From contig JBKHXK010000012.1 in the NCBI GenBank assembly GCA_046566065.1, forward strand, positions 1-64,000: a stretch of 64,000 bases of DNA. Reading direction: 5' to 3'. Of the stretch, positions 33,345 through 40,946 are shown piece by piece (within the stretch, counting starts at the first letter, position 1; every line of letters begins with the position of its first letter). The notes below the pieces were generated by a model. It saw only the letters and a program-made list of their open reading frames with translations, made no database searches and was not told where the DNA came from. The stretch comes from MB1-2 sp046566065 (GTDB lineage Bacteria > Actinomycetota > CADDZG01 > WHSQ01). The translations under genes were made by a program, and so were the position numbers.

Positions 33345-33829
33345 GCGACGAGCTCGTGATCGGTCCCGGCGACGTCCGGGGCGACGACGAAGCTGCCCTC
33401 ATCGGCGAGCTCGACCGGGAGCTTGTGATGCGATACCGCGGCACGCCGGGCGAGGCGTTCTCCGAGGTCGATCCGACCCACCCCGAGCACTTCAACGAAC
33501 CGGAGGGGTTGTTCCTGGTCGCGCGCCTGGATGGCAAAGCGATCGCTTGCGGAGGCCTCCGGCGGGTCGACGGCTCCACCGCGGAGATCAAGCGGATGTA
33601 CGTGAAACCCGAGAACCGCAAGACCGGGCTGGCGCGCAAGATCCTGGCTGCGCTCGAAAGACGGGCTGAGCAGCAGGGCTACGAGCGGATCATCCTCAAG
33701 AGCGGGACGGCCCAACCGGACGCGTGCGCGCTGTACGAGAGCTCGGGCTACGAGCGGATCGAGCCGTACGGCGTGTGGAAGGACTCGCCGGAGAGCATCT
33801 GCTACTCGAAGAAGCTCACTGCTACTTAG
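33341..33829 (+). CDS. GNAT family N-acetyltransferase
   Basis: A 162-residue GNAT enzyme. Acetyl-CoA binding is shown by IKRMYVKPENRKTGLARKIL (beta 4, then the R/Q-x-x-G-x-A loop) and by the C-terminal ALYESSGYERIEPYG. The N-terminal part has FLVARLDGKAIACGGLRRVDG. The acceptor substrate is unknown. GTG 33341 overlaps the stop of the META lipoprotein gene by 4 bases, indicating translational coupling. The 3' end overlaps the convergent M19-like gene by 8 bases. Confidence 0.87.
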   Translation: MSDELVIGPGDVRGDDEAALIGELDRELVMRYRGTPGEAFSEVDPTHPEHFNEPEGLFLVARLDGKAIACGGLRRVDGSTAEIKRMYVKPENRKTGLARKILAALERRAEQQGYERIILKSGTAQPDACALYESSGYERIEPYGVWKDSPESICYSKKLTAT

Positions 33830-36428
33830 TGCGCTTGGCCTTCCACTTCGTCACATAGCCGTCGTCTGAGAACTCGACCGTCGCGGTTCGGAGGTCGGTC
33901 ATGCAGTACTCGAAGACCGACTCCGTTCGGGCCGACGGCTGGCCGAGCGTGCGGACCACCTGCTCGGCGCTCATGCCCGGTGTGACGGCGGCCATGTCCT
34001 GATCGGTGAGGTCGGGGACATCGGACCGGCACGCATCAGGCCTGATGCCTATAGCGCGCTCCCACATCTGCAGGTAAGCCTCGGCCCCCCGCGCCATGTC
34101 CTCGATGATCGCGTCGCCCGCCTGCACCCGCAGATCCTCGATCCAGTCCGGGTAGAGGCCGTAGTGGGCCACGCCGTCGGTATTGATGTCGTACGGAGCC
34201 CGCGTACCGCTCTTCTGCTTGTGCACGGTCACCCCGCCCAACCCCGTGAAGGGATAGGTGACCGGGTTGGCGCTCGCGCCCGAGCGCGGCCCACCTTGCG
34301 AACCGAATCCGTTCGTGTCGGCCCCGTAACCGAACCCGAAGTAGTAACGAGGGTCCGCCCACTCCTTGTGATCGCGCCACCGCTGGACGAATCCGGCCGA
34401 GCTTCCTGCATAGGGAGCCACGACGCCGCCGGTCTCGTAGATGCGCTGGTAGGTGACGTCGTTCGCCCAGCCATGACTCGAGATGACTCCCGAGTGGCCG
34501 AGCCGGTCGATCAGGTCCATGGCCATCTCTTGACCGAGTGCGCTCATGTGATCGGGGTCGAAGATCATTCCCCGCTTCACGAGCCCGCGGATCATCGCCT
34601 CGCCCAGGTCGCTGAGGCCGCGCTGATTGCAGTGGGGACCCTCCGGATAGATCGGTGCGGCACCGGAGGTTCCTGCCAGCGCAAGCACGCCCCCCGCCAG
34701 AGCGTCCCGTCCCGAGAACTCGTCCGGAGCACCGCTGGAGTCGTGGAAGTTGTGCTGGGTCTTGTCGTGCGTCTTTCCGGCGTGACTGTGGTCGCCGTGG
34801 GCGTGCTCGTCGATGTCCTCACAGGTATCCATCTGCCAGAAACGGCCGGTCTCGAGGAAGTTCCCGCCGTTGACGATCACGCCCGTGTTGCCGGAGTCGC
34901 CTGCAACACCTGAGAGCGCGTTGTCGAACTTGTTGACAAGCTCCATCTGACGAACACCCATCGCGTAGACCTCGTCAAGGCGTTGGTCGATTTGATCTGC
35001 ATCGCACTGAGGCGTGTCGAGTCGCAGACCACAATCGAGTGGAACCGACACCTCGATACCGAGCACGACGGCGAGCTTTCCCTCGTTGATCACCCGGCGG
35101 GCCTCGAAAGGATCGTCGACGATGCGAAACCAGCCCTCTCCGGGGCCACCGTTCTGAGCATCGATGTAGTCCTGCAACTGCTGGATGCGCTTGCGTTGCA
35201 GACGGACCCCATCCATCTCGTTGCAGCTATTGCGCTTGTACGGGTAGATCTCGCACAACTTGTTGTTGTCGACCAGGAGGTTGGTGAACATCCGGAGGCC
35301 GCCGCGCCAGGCGCGCTCCAACCAGCGGTAATAGACCTGCTCGTGCGTGAGCGAGTTGTGCGTCGGCCAGCCCGCGAAGGTGGGCCAGCCGTCGGTGTTG
35401 TGCGGGGTGCCTGGGCTCTTGTTGGTGAGGACCTGCTCGAGGAGCGCTCCGTGCCCGCCGGGCTTGTGGTCCTCGCAGTCGACCAGAGCCTGCGTAACCC
35501 CGAAGCGGTGCCACGGACGACCGCAGCGAGCGCGGCCCCCGAGGAACTCGAACGCCATCATGTGCAGGTGAGCGTCGAAGTAGCCGCGCACCTCTTGGAA
35601 GCTGCTCTTCCCTCCGAGGGGGGCGCCGTCGACGTTCACGTCGATCTCAGGGAACTTCGCACAACCAGAGGAAAGCTCGAGAAGGAAAGGTGTCCCGGCA
35701 CCGGCGTCCACCAACGCCAGAGCGCCGGTGTTGTCCGCCGCAAGAGCTTGATCGGTCGCGGGGAGCGTCAGGGAGAAGGAACCAGGGCCGACCTGCTTGA
35801 CCTCCCAGTCGGCGAGCTCGGTCGCGACGGGGGCCGCGACCACCTTCGCTCCCCGACCGCTCGCTTCATTCGCCTCGCTTCGAGCGATCTCGTCGGCGGC
35901 CTTGTCCGTTTGCTCGCGAGCGAGACCTCCAGCCACCTGACCAGGCTGGCTCTTCGTGACTCCATAGGCCGCCTGGCCCAGGGCACCCTCGCTCGCGGAG
36001 AGGAACCTCTCGTCGCGACCGAAGAGCAGGTAGCTGCCCAGATCCGTCGCCTGGAAGTGGAAGCGCTCCGCGACGCCGGCGTCCTGCGCGGTCGCGTAAC
36101 CGTCGCCCTGGCGCGTGACGTAGCCGCCGGCGTTGGATCGAACGACGTAGCAGCCACCTGCCATCTCGTAGCGATCCGCGGGGGTCGCGTTGTAGGTGCG
36201 CTCCAAGAGCGCTGGCTTGGGCTCGCCCTCCCATACGGGGGCGGGGGGCTTGGCGTTACCCAGGGTTGAGGTCATGAGGACCACAGCGAGGGCGCCCGAG
36301 GCGACCAGATAGGGGGTTCGACGACGCGCTTTGATGGTCTGCCACCTGCCTTCTACTCCGCGGACGGGACCGGCCCCGTCCAAGGTGGGATTCGCCGGGG
36401 GCCCCCGGAGTCCTCTTAGAGTCAGCAA
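33822..36428 (-). CDS. Large exported M19-like (membrane dipeptidase-type) hydrolase
   Basis: Up to 868 residues. A hydrophobic N-terminal segment (RTPYLVASGALAVVLMTS) is followed by a beta-trefoil/fascin-like region (~90-260, with GGYVTRQGDGYATAQDAG and GSYLLFGRDERFLSA). A TIM-barrel hydrolase (~290-760) carries FDAHLHMM, IFDPDHMSALGQEM and GVISSHGWAND, motifs like those of membrane dipeptidases (M19). The C-terminal ~70 residues (TPGMSAEQVVRTLGQPSART) look like a SmpA/OmlA lipoprotein fold. The start is uncertain: TTG 36428 gives a long N-terminal run with no ribosome site, while a codon ATC at 36335 has AGGTGG 6 bases upstream. The substrate is not known. Confidence 0.72.
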   Translation of the reverse strand: MLTLRGLRGPPANPTLDGAGPVRGVEGRWQTIKARRRTPYLVASGALAVVLMTSTLGNAKPPAPVWEGEPKPALLERTYNATPADRYEMAGGCYVVRSNAGGYVTRQGDGYATAQDAGVAERFHFQATDLGSYLLFGRDERFLSASEGALGQAAYGVTKSQPGQVAGGLAREQTDKAADEIARSEANEASGRGAKVVAAPVATELADWEVKQVGPGSFSLTLPATDQALAADNTGALALVDAGAGTPFLLELSSGCAKFPEIDVNVDGAPLGGKSSFQEVRGYFDAHLHMMAFEFLGGRARCGRPWHRFGVTQALVDCEDHKPGGHGALLEQVLTNKSPGTPHNTDGWPTFAGWPTHNSLTHEQVYYRWLERAWRGGLRMFTNLLVDNNKLCEIYPYKRNSCNEMDGVRLQRKRIQQLQDYIDAQNGGPGEGWFRIVDDPFEARRVINEGKLAVVLGIEVSVPLDCGLRLDTPQCDADQIDQRLDEVYAMGVRQMELVNKFDNALSGVAGDSGNTGVIVNGGNFLETGRFWQMDTCEDIDEHAHGDHSHAGKTHDKTQHNFHDSSGAPDEFSGRDALAGGVLALAGTSGAAPIYPEGPHCNQRGLSDLGEAMIRGLVKRGMIFDPDHMSALGQEMAMDLIDRLGHSGVISSHGWANDVTYQRIYETGGVVAPYAGSSAGFVQRWRDHKEWADPRYYFGFGYGADTNGFGSQGGPRSGASANPVTYPFTGLGGVTVHKQKSGTRAPYDINTDGVAHYGLYPDWIEDLRVQAGDAIIEDMARGAEAYLQMWERAIGIRPDACRSDVPDLTDQDMAAVTPGMSAEQVVRTLGQPSARTESVFEYCMTDLRTATVEFSDDGYVTKWKAKRTK

Positions 36429-36605
36429 ACCGAGCTCAGCAAGGGCACTTTCAGACCGAAGCGCCGGCGTCGAACTCGGCGAGGTCGCCGGCTATGGACC
36501 CATGTATCAGTTGACGCGGCTGCTGATGCGACAACACAGGCGAATGGCAGGAATCGGCTCGGTCGGCGGCGAAGCTTCCTCCAAGACGAAAACTGGAGGT
36601 ACGTG

Positions 36606-37127
36606 ATGAAGCGCTTGATAACGCTTGCACTGGCCGCACTGATGGTCGCCGCGCTGTCTCCGCTCGCGGCGGAAGCCCGCGTCGCCGGGCCCCAAGAAGC
36701 CACGGGCACGGTCCTTCTCCCTGGACCCGGGCCGAACGGCGAGACCACCGGCGGATGTTGGACGGGATGGGCGCGCCGGGCGTGGATCTTCTCTGGTGGA
36801 GCCACCGCAGGTCCCTTCGGAAGCATGATCGAGCTCGACAAGGCCACCTGGGGCGGAAAGTTCAAGCTCGAGGTCGTGAGCGGGCTTGCCGGCACCGAGG
36901 ACCTCGACGTGACCTTCTACGCAGACCCAGGCAAGCTCGACCCAGCCGACCCTGCGATGCAGGGCGGGATCGTCCAGACCGGCGCCTACCTGACCCGCGA
37001 AGCGGGCGGCGAGACCGGGCTCGTTCCTCCCACGTCCACCTTGGCACTCGTTTGCCTGGGGATCGGCACCGGAGCGGAGGCCGAGTGGGCTTACACCGCG
37101 ACTCCGCCGAAAAAGAAGAAGAAGTAA
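36606..37127 (+). CDS. Secreted protein with lysine tail, unknown function
   Basis: A 173-residue exported protein. Signal peptide KRLITLALAALMVAALSPLA with cleavage near AEARVA, then a beta-rich domain (GCWTGWARRAWIFSGG, GGKFKLEVVSGLAGTEDLDV, FYADPGKLDP) with one Cys pair, ending in TPPKKKKK. The start at ATG 36606 has GGAGG 6 bases upstream, better than the GTG at 36603. The domain may be a jelly-roll or C2-like sandwich; I do not recognise a family. A strong hairpin follows the gene, so it is a monocistronic unit. Confidence 0.7.
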   Translation: MKRLITLALAALMVAALSPLAAEARVAGPQEATGTVLLPGPGPNGETTGGCWTGWARRAWIFSGGATAGPFGSMIELDKATWGGKFKLEVVSGLAGTEDLDVTFYADPGKLDPADPAMQGGIVQTGAYLTREAGGETGLVPPTSTLALVCLGIGTGAEAEWAYTATPPKKKKK

Positions 37128-37156
37128 GAACCCGGATCTGACGGGATCCAGGAACT

Positions 37157-37189
37157 AGGGGCCGGGCTGCCGACAGGCGCCCGGCCCCT
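37157..37189 (+). terminator. Rho-independent-like terminator after the lysine-tail gene
   Basis: A perfect 11-base-pair stem: AGGGGCCGGGC (37157-37167) and GCCCGGCCCCT (37179-37189), with an 11-base loop. The run after it (CTCTGCTGCC) has few Ts, so this is a GC-rich actinobacterial-type stem. It lies 30 bases past the stop at 37127 and 65 bases before the amphi-Trp gene. Confidence 0.7.
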
Positions 37190-37253
37190 CTGCTGCCGTC
37201 CCCACCGCTGCTAGCTTCTCCAAGCACAGGAACCGATCAAGGCAGGAGGACAT

Positions 37254-37505
37254 ATGGGCGATCGAGATGTCGAGAAGGGATATTCGACCGCGGAGGTCGT
37301 CGCGAAGCTCCGCCGGCTAGCGGACGCTCTTGAGACGGGTGCTCCTTTCCGCATCCAGGTAGCGAACGAACGCATCCACGTTCCCGTTCGCGCCGAGTTC
37401 AGCATCGAGCACGAGCGTGGCGACGGCGAGGAGGAGATCGAGTTCCAGCTGAAGTGGGACATCGATGACGACGAAGCCGAAAGCGACGACGAACCCGTCG
37501 TCTGA
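37254..37505 (+). CDS. amphi-Trp domain protein
   Basis: An 83-residue protein of the small amphi-Trp domain family (EKGYSTAEVVAKLRRLADAL, then GEEEIEFQLKWDIDDDEAE). It has an alpha/beta core with the conserved FxLKW strand near the end and an acidic tail. Its function is unknown. The start ATG 37254 has AGGAGG close upstream. It is the first gene of a set of three small cytoplasmic proteins read rightward (amphi-Trp, DinB, VOC). Confidence 0.8.
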   Translation: MGDRDVEKGYSTAEVVAKLRRLADALETGAPFRIQVANERIHVPVRAEFSIEHERGDGEEEIEFQLKWDIDDDEAESDDEPVV

Positions 37506-37532
37506 TCCCGCCGCGAGCACCGGAAGAGGCCT

Positions 37533-38075
37533 ATGCCGATCACGCCTGATACCAAGGACTGGACCTGGGTGCTTCAGAGGCCCTGCACGGAGTGCGGGTT
37601 CGACGTTCGTTCCTTCCCTCGCGAAGACATGGGCCGCCTGCTGCGCGAGAACGCCCGAGAGTGGACTCCCCTTCTGGCCCATCCGCTGGCGACCGAACGA
37701 CCTAATGACCACACCTGGTCCGCCCTCGAATACGCGTGCCACGTTCGAGATGTCTTCAAGCTGTACGACTACCGCCTGGACCTGATGCTCGCGGAAGACG
37801 ATCCGCTCTATCCGAACTGGGATCAGGACGAGACCGCAGTCGCCGACCGCTACGACCGGCAGGATCCTGACGTCGTGGCGGAAGAACTCGAGAGGGCCGC
37901 GCACGCACTGGCGGATCGCTTCGACGAGGTCGAAGGACAAGCATGGGAGCGCACCGGACGTAGGAGCGACGGAGCATCGTTCACGATCGAGTCCTTCGCC
38001 CGATACCTGATCCACGATCCGATCCACCATCTTCACGACGTGCGCAGCGGCTTCGCTGCCCTAGAAGACAGATGA
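37533..38075 (+). CDS. DinB-family metal-dependent protein
   Basis: A 180-residue DinB/YfiT-like four-helix protein. Metal-binding histidines can be placed in WSALEYACHVRDVFKLYDY (first His) and RYLIHDPIHHLHDV (HxxxH region), so the metal site looks intact. The family includes bacillithiol/mycothiol transferases and hydrolases; the substrate is unknown. It follows the amphi-Trp gene by 27 bases, with a GGAAGAGG ribosome site upstream of ATG 37533. Confidence 0.82.
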   Translation: MPITPDTKDWTWVLQRPCTECGFDVRSFPREDMGRLLRENAREWTPLLAHPLATERPNDHTWSALEYACHVRDVFKLYDYRLDLMLAEDDPLYPNWDQDETAVADRYDRQDPDVVAEELERAAHALADRFDEVEGQAWERTGRRSDGASFTIESFARYLIHDPIHHLHDVRSGFAALEDR

Positions 38076-38115
38076 GACGGGCCGGGCCTCTTCCGTGGGG
38101 GGTAGCGTCCCTGGG

Positions 38116-38463
38116 ATGAAGATCGAAGGGATCGTGTTCGCAGGCTCTGCAACGCCCGAGGCCGAGGAGACCACCTCGTTCTTCAGGACGGTGTTCGGCA
38201 TGGAGCCCGAACCCTTGGAGGGCTACCCGGCCAAGGTGTTCAACTTCCCCGACGGCTCCTCCTTCGGAGTGGTCGAGATCCCGTCGGCGGAAGCGGCCAC
38301 CCGGACGATCGGTTTCCGAGTAGCGGATCTCGACTCCGCGATCGCCGAGCTCACCGAGGCCGGGATCGAGGTAGGACCGGTCGGCGAGAACCAGCTGGGC
38401 CGATACGCCCACCTCACGGCCCCCGACGGCCGGCTCTACGAACTGGTGGAGAAACCCGCCTAG
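38116..38463 (+). CDS. VOC family (glyoxalase-like) protein
   Basis: A 115-residue single VOC domain with a characteristic beta-alpha-beta-beta-beta pattern: IEGIVFAGSATPEAEETTSFF, then FNFPDGSSFGVVEI, TIGFRVADLDSAI, and LTAPDGRLYELVEKP. The family covers glyoxalases, extradiol dioxygenases and fosfomycin-resistance proteins; the metal His/Glu set cannot be confirmed, so the function is open. ATG 38116 is chosen; a GTG at 38095 would add seven non-conserved residues. It is the last gene in the rightward run and converges with the RDD gene. Confidence 0.8.
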   Translation: MKIEGIVFAGSATPEAEETTSFFRTVFGMEPEPLEGYPAKVFNFPDGSSFGVVEIPSAEAATRTIGFRVADLDSAIAELTEAGIEVGPVGENQLGRYAHLTAPDGRLYELVEKPA

Positions 38464-38500
38464 CACCCGGTCCTGGGCAAGGACGAAGACGGGAGGGCTG

Positions 38501-39199
38501 TCAGGCGAGTGCGCCGGCGGCGACCGTCGTTCTCTGCTCGTTCTGTTCATCCTGGATGACCATCGTGTGGGCGAGCTTCTCGACCGCCCGTTGGCGCCGT
38601 GGATCGAACAGAGCGAAGGCCCAGTCGATCAGCTGCAGGGGCCCGGAGAAGACGAGGGTCAGTCGACGGACGATCACCTGTCCGAAGGTCGGCGCGATCC
38701 CTTCCTCGGTGACGACTCGCAGGCCCAGAGCTGCTTTGCCCGGCCCTCGCCCATACCTCCACTCCATGATCGTGAGGCCGAGAGACCACCACAGCATCGC
38801 CAAAGCGAGGGTCGCTGCGGCGAGCGCCTGAAGAGTGCCCCACACCGGTTCCCGCTCCGCGGCCAGGTCGCGCACGAACTCCTCGAGCTGGGAACCCGCG
38901 CTGTCGGTGCCCAACCAAGTCCCGACCCCGATCACCGCGATCGCGAGCAGTGAGGGGACCGCCGCCTCCAAGAGGAACGCCGCGATCCGGCGGCCCAAGC
39001 CGGCTGGAGTCAGATCGCGGCCGGCAGCGAACGCTTTCGCAGCATCTCGCGGCGGGCCCAGGCGGTCGAGCGTGGAACCCAACTCCCCCGCGGCTTCGGC
39101 TTCGCGCAGATGCTCCGCGAACTCCGCGCTGAGCGCCTCCCGTCGGCTGTCCGGGCCGGCCGTCCACCGTTTGAATTCGTTCAGGTAGTTCTGATTCAT
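38501..39199 (-). CDS. RDD-family membrane protein with N-terminal HAAS-like region
   Basis: A 232-residue protein. Residues ~1-65 (YLNEFKRWTAGPDSRREAL and LREAEAAGELGSTLDRLG, DAAKAFAA) are a soluble HAAS/DUF1700-type helical region often controlled by PadR regulators. Then three to four membrane helices contain RDD-type features (GRRIAAFLLEAAVPSLLAIA and RYGRGPGKAALGLRVVTEEG, PTFGQVIVRRLTL). Start ATG 39199 overlaps the PadR stop (ATGA). Function is unknown, but HAAS-plus-membrane proteins paired with PadR are common. PadR probably represses it. Confidence 0.82.
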   Translation of the reverse strand: MNQNYLNEFKRWTAGPDSRREALSAEFAEHLREAEAAGELGSTLDRLGPPRDAAKAFAAGRDLTPAGLGRRIAAFLLEAAVPSLLAIAVIGVGTWLGTDSAGSQLEEFVRDLAAEREPVWGTLQALAAATLALAMLWWSLGLTIMEWRYGRGPGKAALGLRVVTEEGIAPTFGQVIVRRLTLVFSGPLQLIDWAFALFDPRRQRAVEKLAHTMVIQDEQNEQRTTVAAGALA

Positions 39200-39549
39200 G
39201 ACTCTGCACCTCCGTTCAACAACCGTTCCATCCCCGACGCGAGACGCTGCCACTCGGTGCGCAAAGCCTCGAGCCGGGCTTTCCCGTCCTTGGTGATCCG
39301 GTAGTACTTGCGAGGTGCGTTCCGCCCCTCTGCTTCCCACGAGGCGGTGATGTATCCCGCGTCCTCCATCCGATGCAGGGCGGGATAAAGCGTTCCCTCC
39401 TTGATCGCGAGCGAGCCGTTGGACGCGCTACCCAAGGAGGTGAGCAGGTCGTATCCGTAGCGCTTTCGGGCGTCGATCAGGGCGAGCACCGCCAACTCCA
39501 TCGTTCCTCTGGAGAGCTCCCTCTGGATCCCGTCGTCTCCCGGTGCCAC
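39196..39549 (-). CDS. PadR family transcriptional regulator
   Basis: A 117-residue PadR-type winged-helix regulator: GTMELAVLALIDARKRYGY then DLLTS, LAIKEGTLYPALHRMEDAGYI and APRKYYRITKDGKARLEA, followed by a short C-terminal helix for dimerisation. It starts with GTG 39549. A 23-base perfect-arm palindrome lies 23 bases upstream (39572-39594), consistent with self-repression. It is the first gene of an operon with the RDD/HAAS membrane protein (4-base overlap), the typical PadR-regulated pair. Confidence 0.92.
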   Translation of the reverse strand: MAPGDDGIQRELSRGTMELAVLALIDARKRYGYDLLTSLGSASNGSLAIKEGTLYPALHRMEDAGYITASWEAEGRNAPRKYYRITKDGKARLEALRTEWQRLASGMERLLNGGAES

Positions 39550-39571
39550 CGACTACTCCCTAGTCTCATCG

Positions 39572-39594
39572 AGTACCTTGTTAGATAAGGTACT
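39572..39594. promoter_or_regulatory. Probable PadR operator palindrome
   Basis: AGTACCTT-N7-AAGGTACT, perfect 8-base arms (39572-39579 and 39587-39594). On the minus strand TTGACA lies 18 bases from TACCTT, which could form the -35 and -10 of the padR promoter, so binding here would block the promoter. It also lies upstream of the divergent metzincin gene. Assigned by position and symmetry. Confidence 0.6.
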
Positions 39595-39676
39595 TGGCAC
39601 AGTTAGGCCTTGTCAAGAGCCCCTTCCGGACGGGGGTGGGGAAGGAATGGGTCCGGGCGGGCCGAACCCTCTTCCC

Positions 39677-40942
39677 ATGAGTGGACTCAGGCGGAGCTTC
39701 GGTCTGGCGGTAGCGGCGGCGTTGCTCGTGTCCAACGCGGCGACCGGCCCGGCTGTGGGGGCTCCCCGCCAGAACGATGCCGGCTCGAAGCGGGATGCCG
39801 GTAACTCCTTCGAGGAGGCCACCACCATCAAGCCGCAGGGCTTCTACGAAGGCCGTCTCGACGTCGAGGGCGGCGATGCCCACGACTTCTACAGGTTCGC
39901 TCTGAAGCAGAACGAGTCGATGTCGGTGTTGATCGACTTCCCGGCAGGCAACTCCGATCCCATCACCTTGCTGGACCCCAGCGGGAACGTCGTCGACGTG
40001 GGAACGAGGATCCGAGGCAACAGCGTGACGGTGAGCGCAGGGATGACGAGCGAGGTGAACGCGATCCGACTGGCGGTCCACCGTGCGATCGAACCAGGGC
40101 AGTACCGGTTACACCTGCAGAGCGACAGCGACGAGCTCGGCCCTTACAGCATGTGCTTCATGAACTGCGAGGGGACGGTTGACGCCGGTATCCAGCTCAT
40201 CTTCGGAGGATCGCTCGAAACGACGGACGCACGCGTGCTCATGGTGCCTCCCAGCCACGGTGATCTGGGTAATCCGACGGGTCCCACCGTTGTCGACTAT
40301 CTCGAGGCCACGCTCCGCGGGCTGGAGCGATGGAGGAAGGCTCTCAAGGATTTCGCAGCGGACTACCCGCAGTTCGACTATCTGAACGAGGTCAAGTTCC
40401 ACGTCGAGGTCTTCGACAGCGCCGATCCCGTGGATCCCGTGGGCTACGACGTGATCCTGGGATACGTCGCCGCGGGACCGGCCTTCCGCGGGGTCGCCGG
40501 TGATACCGGAACCAAGAACGTCGTCAACGGGATCCTCGAGACCGTCGGGATCCGCGAGAAGGCCAGATACAGCGGGCGCGTGATCGCCCTGAGCCTGTTC
40601 GGGTCGTCTCCGCGCGCAGGGCAGGTCATCTACGACTTCCCCGAAGTGAACGACCTCGAGATCGTCACAGCACACGAGTTCGGGCACACCTTCGGCCTGG
40701 GTCACACGATCACGTGGCATCCGAAGCTTGGTCCCGATCTGATGAATAGCCCGGCCCCCTTCGTGTACGGCGACGGTCAGACGATCGGCGCGGGGACCGA
40801 GCGGACCAAGATGAAATGTCTCACCAGCCTGGACCTCTACGGGATGGCCCACCTGTACCGCTGGATCACTAGCGGCGAGTGGCAACCGAGCGATGGCGAG
40901 GTCGAGCTCCCGAAGCAGATCCCCTACCGCTGGTACTGCTGA
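39677..40942 (+). CDS. Secreted metzincin-type zinc metalloprotease
   Basis: A 421-residue exported protein. Signal peptide LRRSFGLAVAAALLVSNAAT then GPAVGA. A PPC-like beta domain spans ~45-150 (GRLDVEGGDAHDFYRFALKQ). The protease domain has TAHEFGHTFGLGHT, a perfect HExxHxxGxxH zinc site (about residues 333-343), and an LMNS Met-turn after it. No pro-domain cysteine switch is obvious. The target is unknown; a role in protein turnover outside the cell is likely. Start choice: ATG 39677 gives the cleanest signal peptide; ATG 39647 lies behind a GGAAGGA but with too little spacing. Divergent from padR. Confidence 0.85.
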   Translation: MSGLRRSFGLAVAAALLVSNAATGPAVGAPRQNDAGSKRDAGNSFEEATTIKPQGFYEGRLDVEGGDAHDFYRFALKQNESMSVLIDFPAGNSDPITLLDPSGNVVDVGTRIRGNSVTVSAGMTSEVNAIRLAVHRAIEPGQYRLHLQSDSDELGPYSMCFMNCEGTVDAGIQLIFGGSLETTDARVLMVPPSHGDLGNPTGPTVVDYLEATLRGLERWRKALKDFAADYPQFDYLNEVKFHVEVFDSADPVDPVGYDVILGYVAAGPAFRGVAGDTGTKNVVNGILETVGIREKARYSGRVIALSLFGSSPRAGQVIYDFPEVNDLEIVTAHEFGHTFGLGHTITWHPKLGPDLMNSPAPFVYGDGQTIGAGTERTKMKCLTSLDLYGMAHLYRWITSGEWQPSDGEVELPKQIPYRWYC

Positions 40943-40946
40943 ACGC

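Noticed and set aside
33803..33829. Frameshift at the GNAT and M19-like gene junction
   Set aside because: The 8-base overlap is simply a convergent stop arrangement; both C termini are complete.
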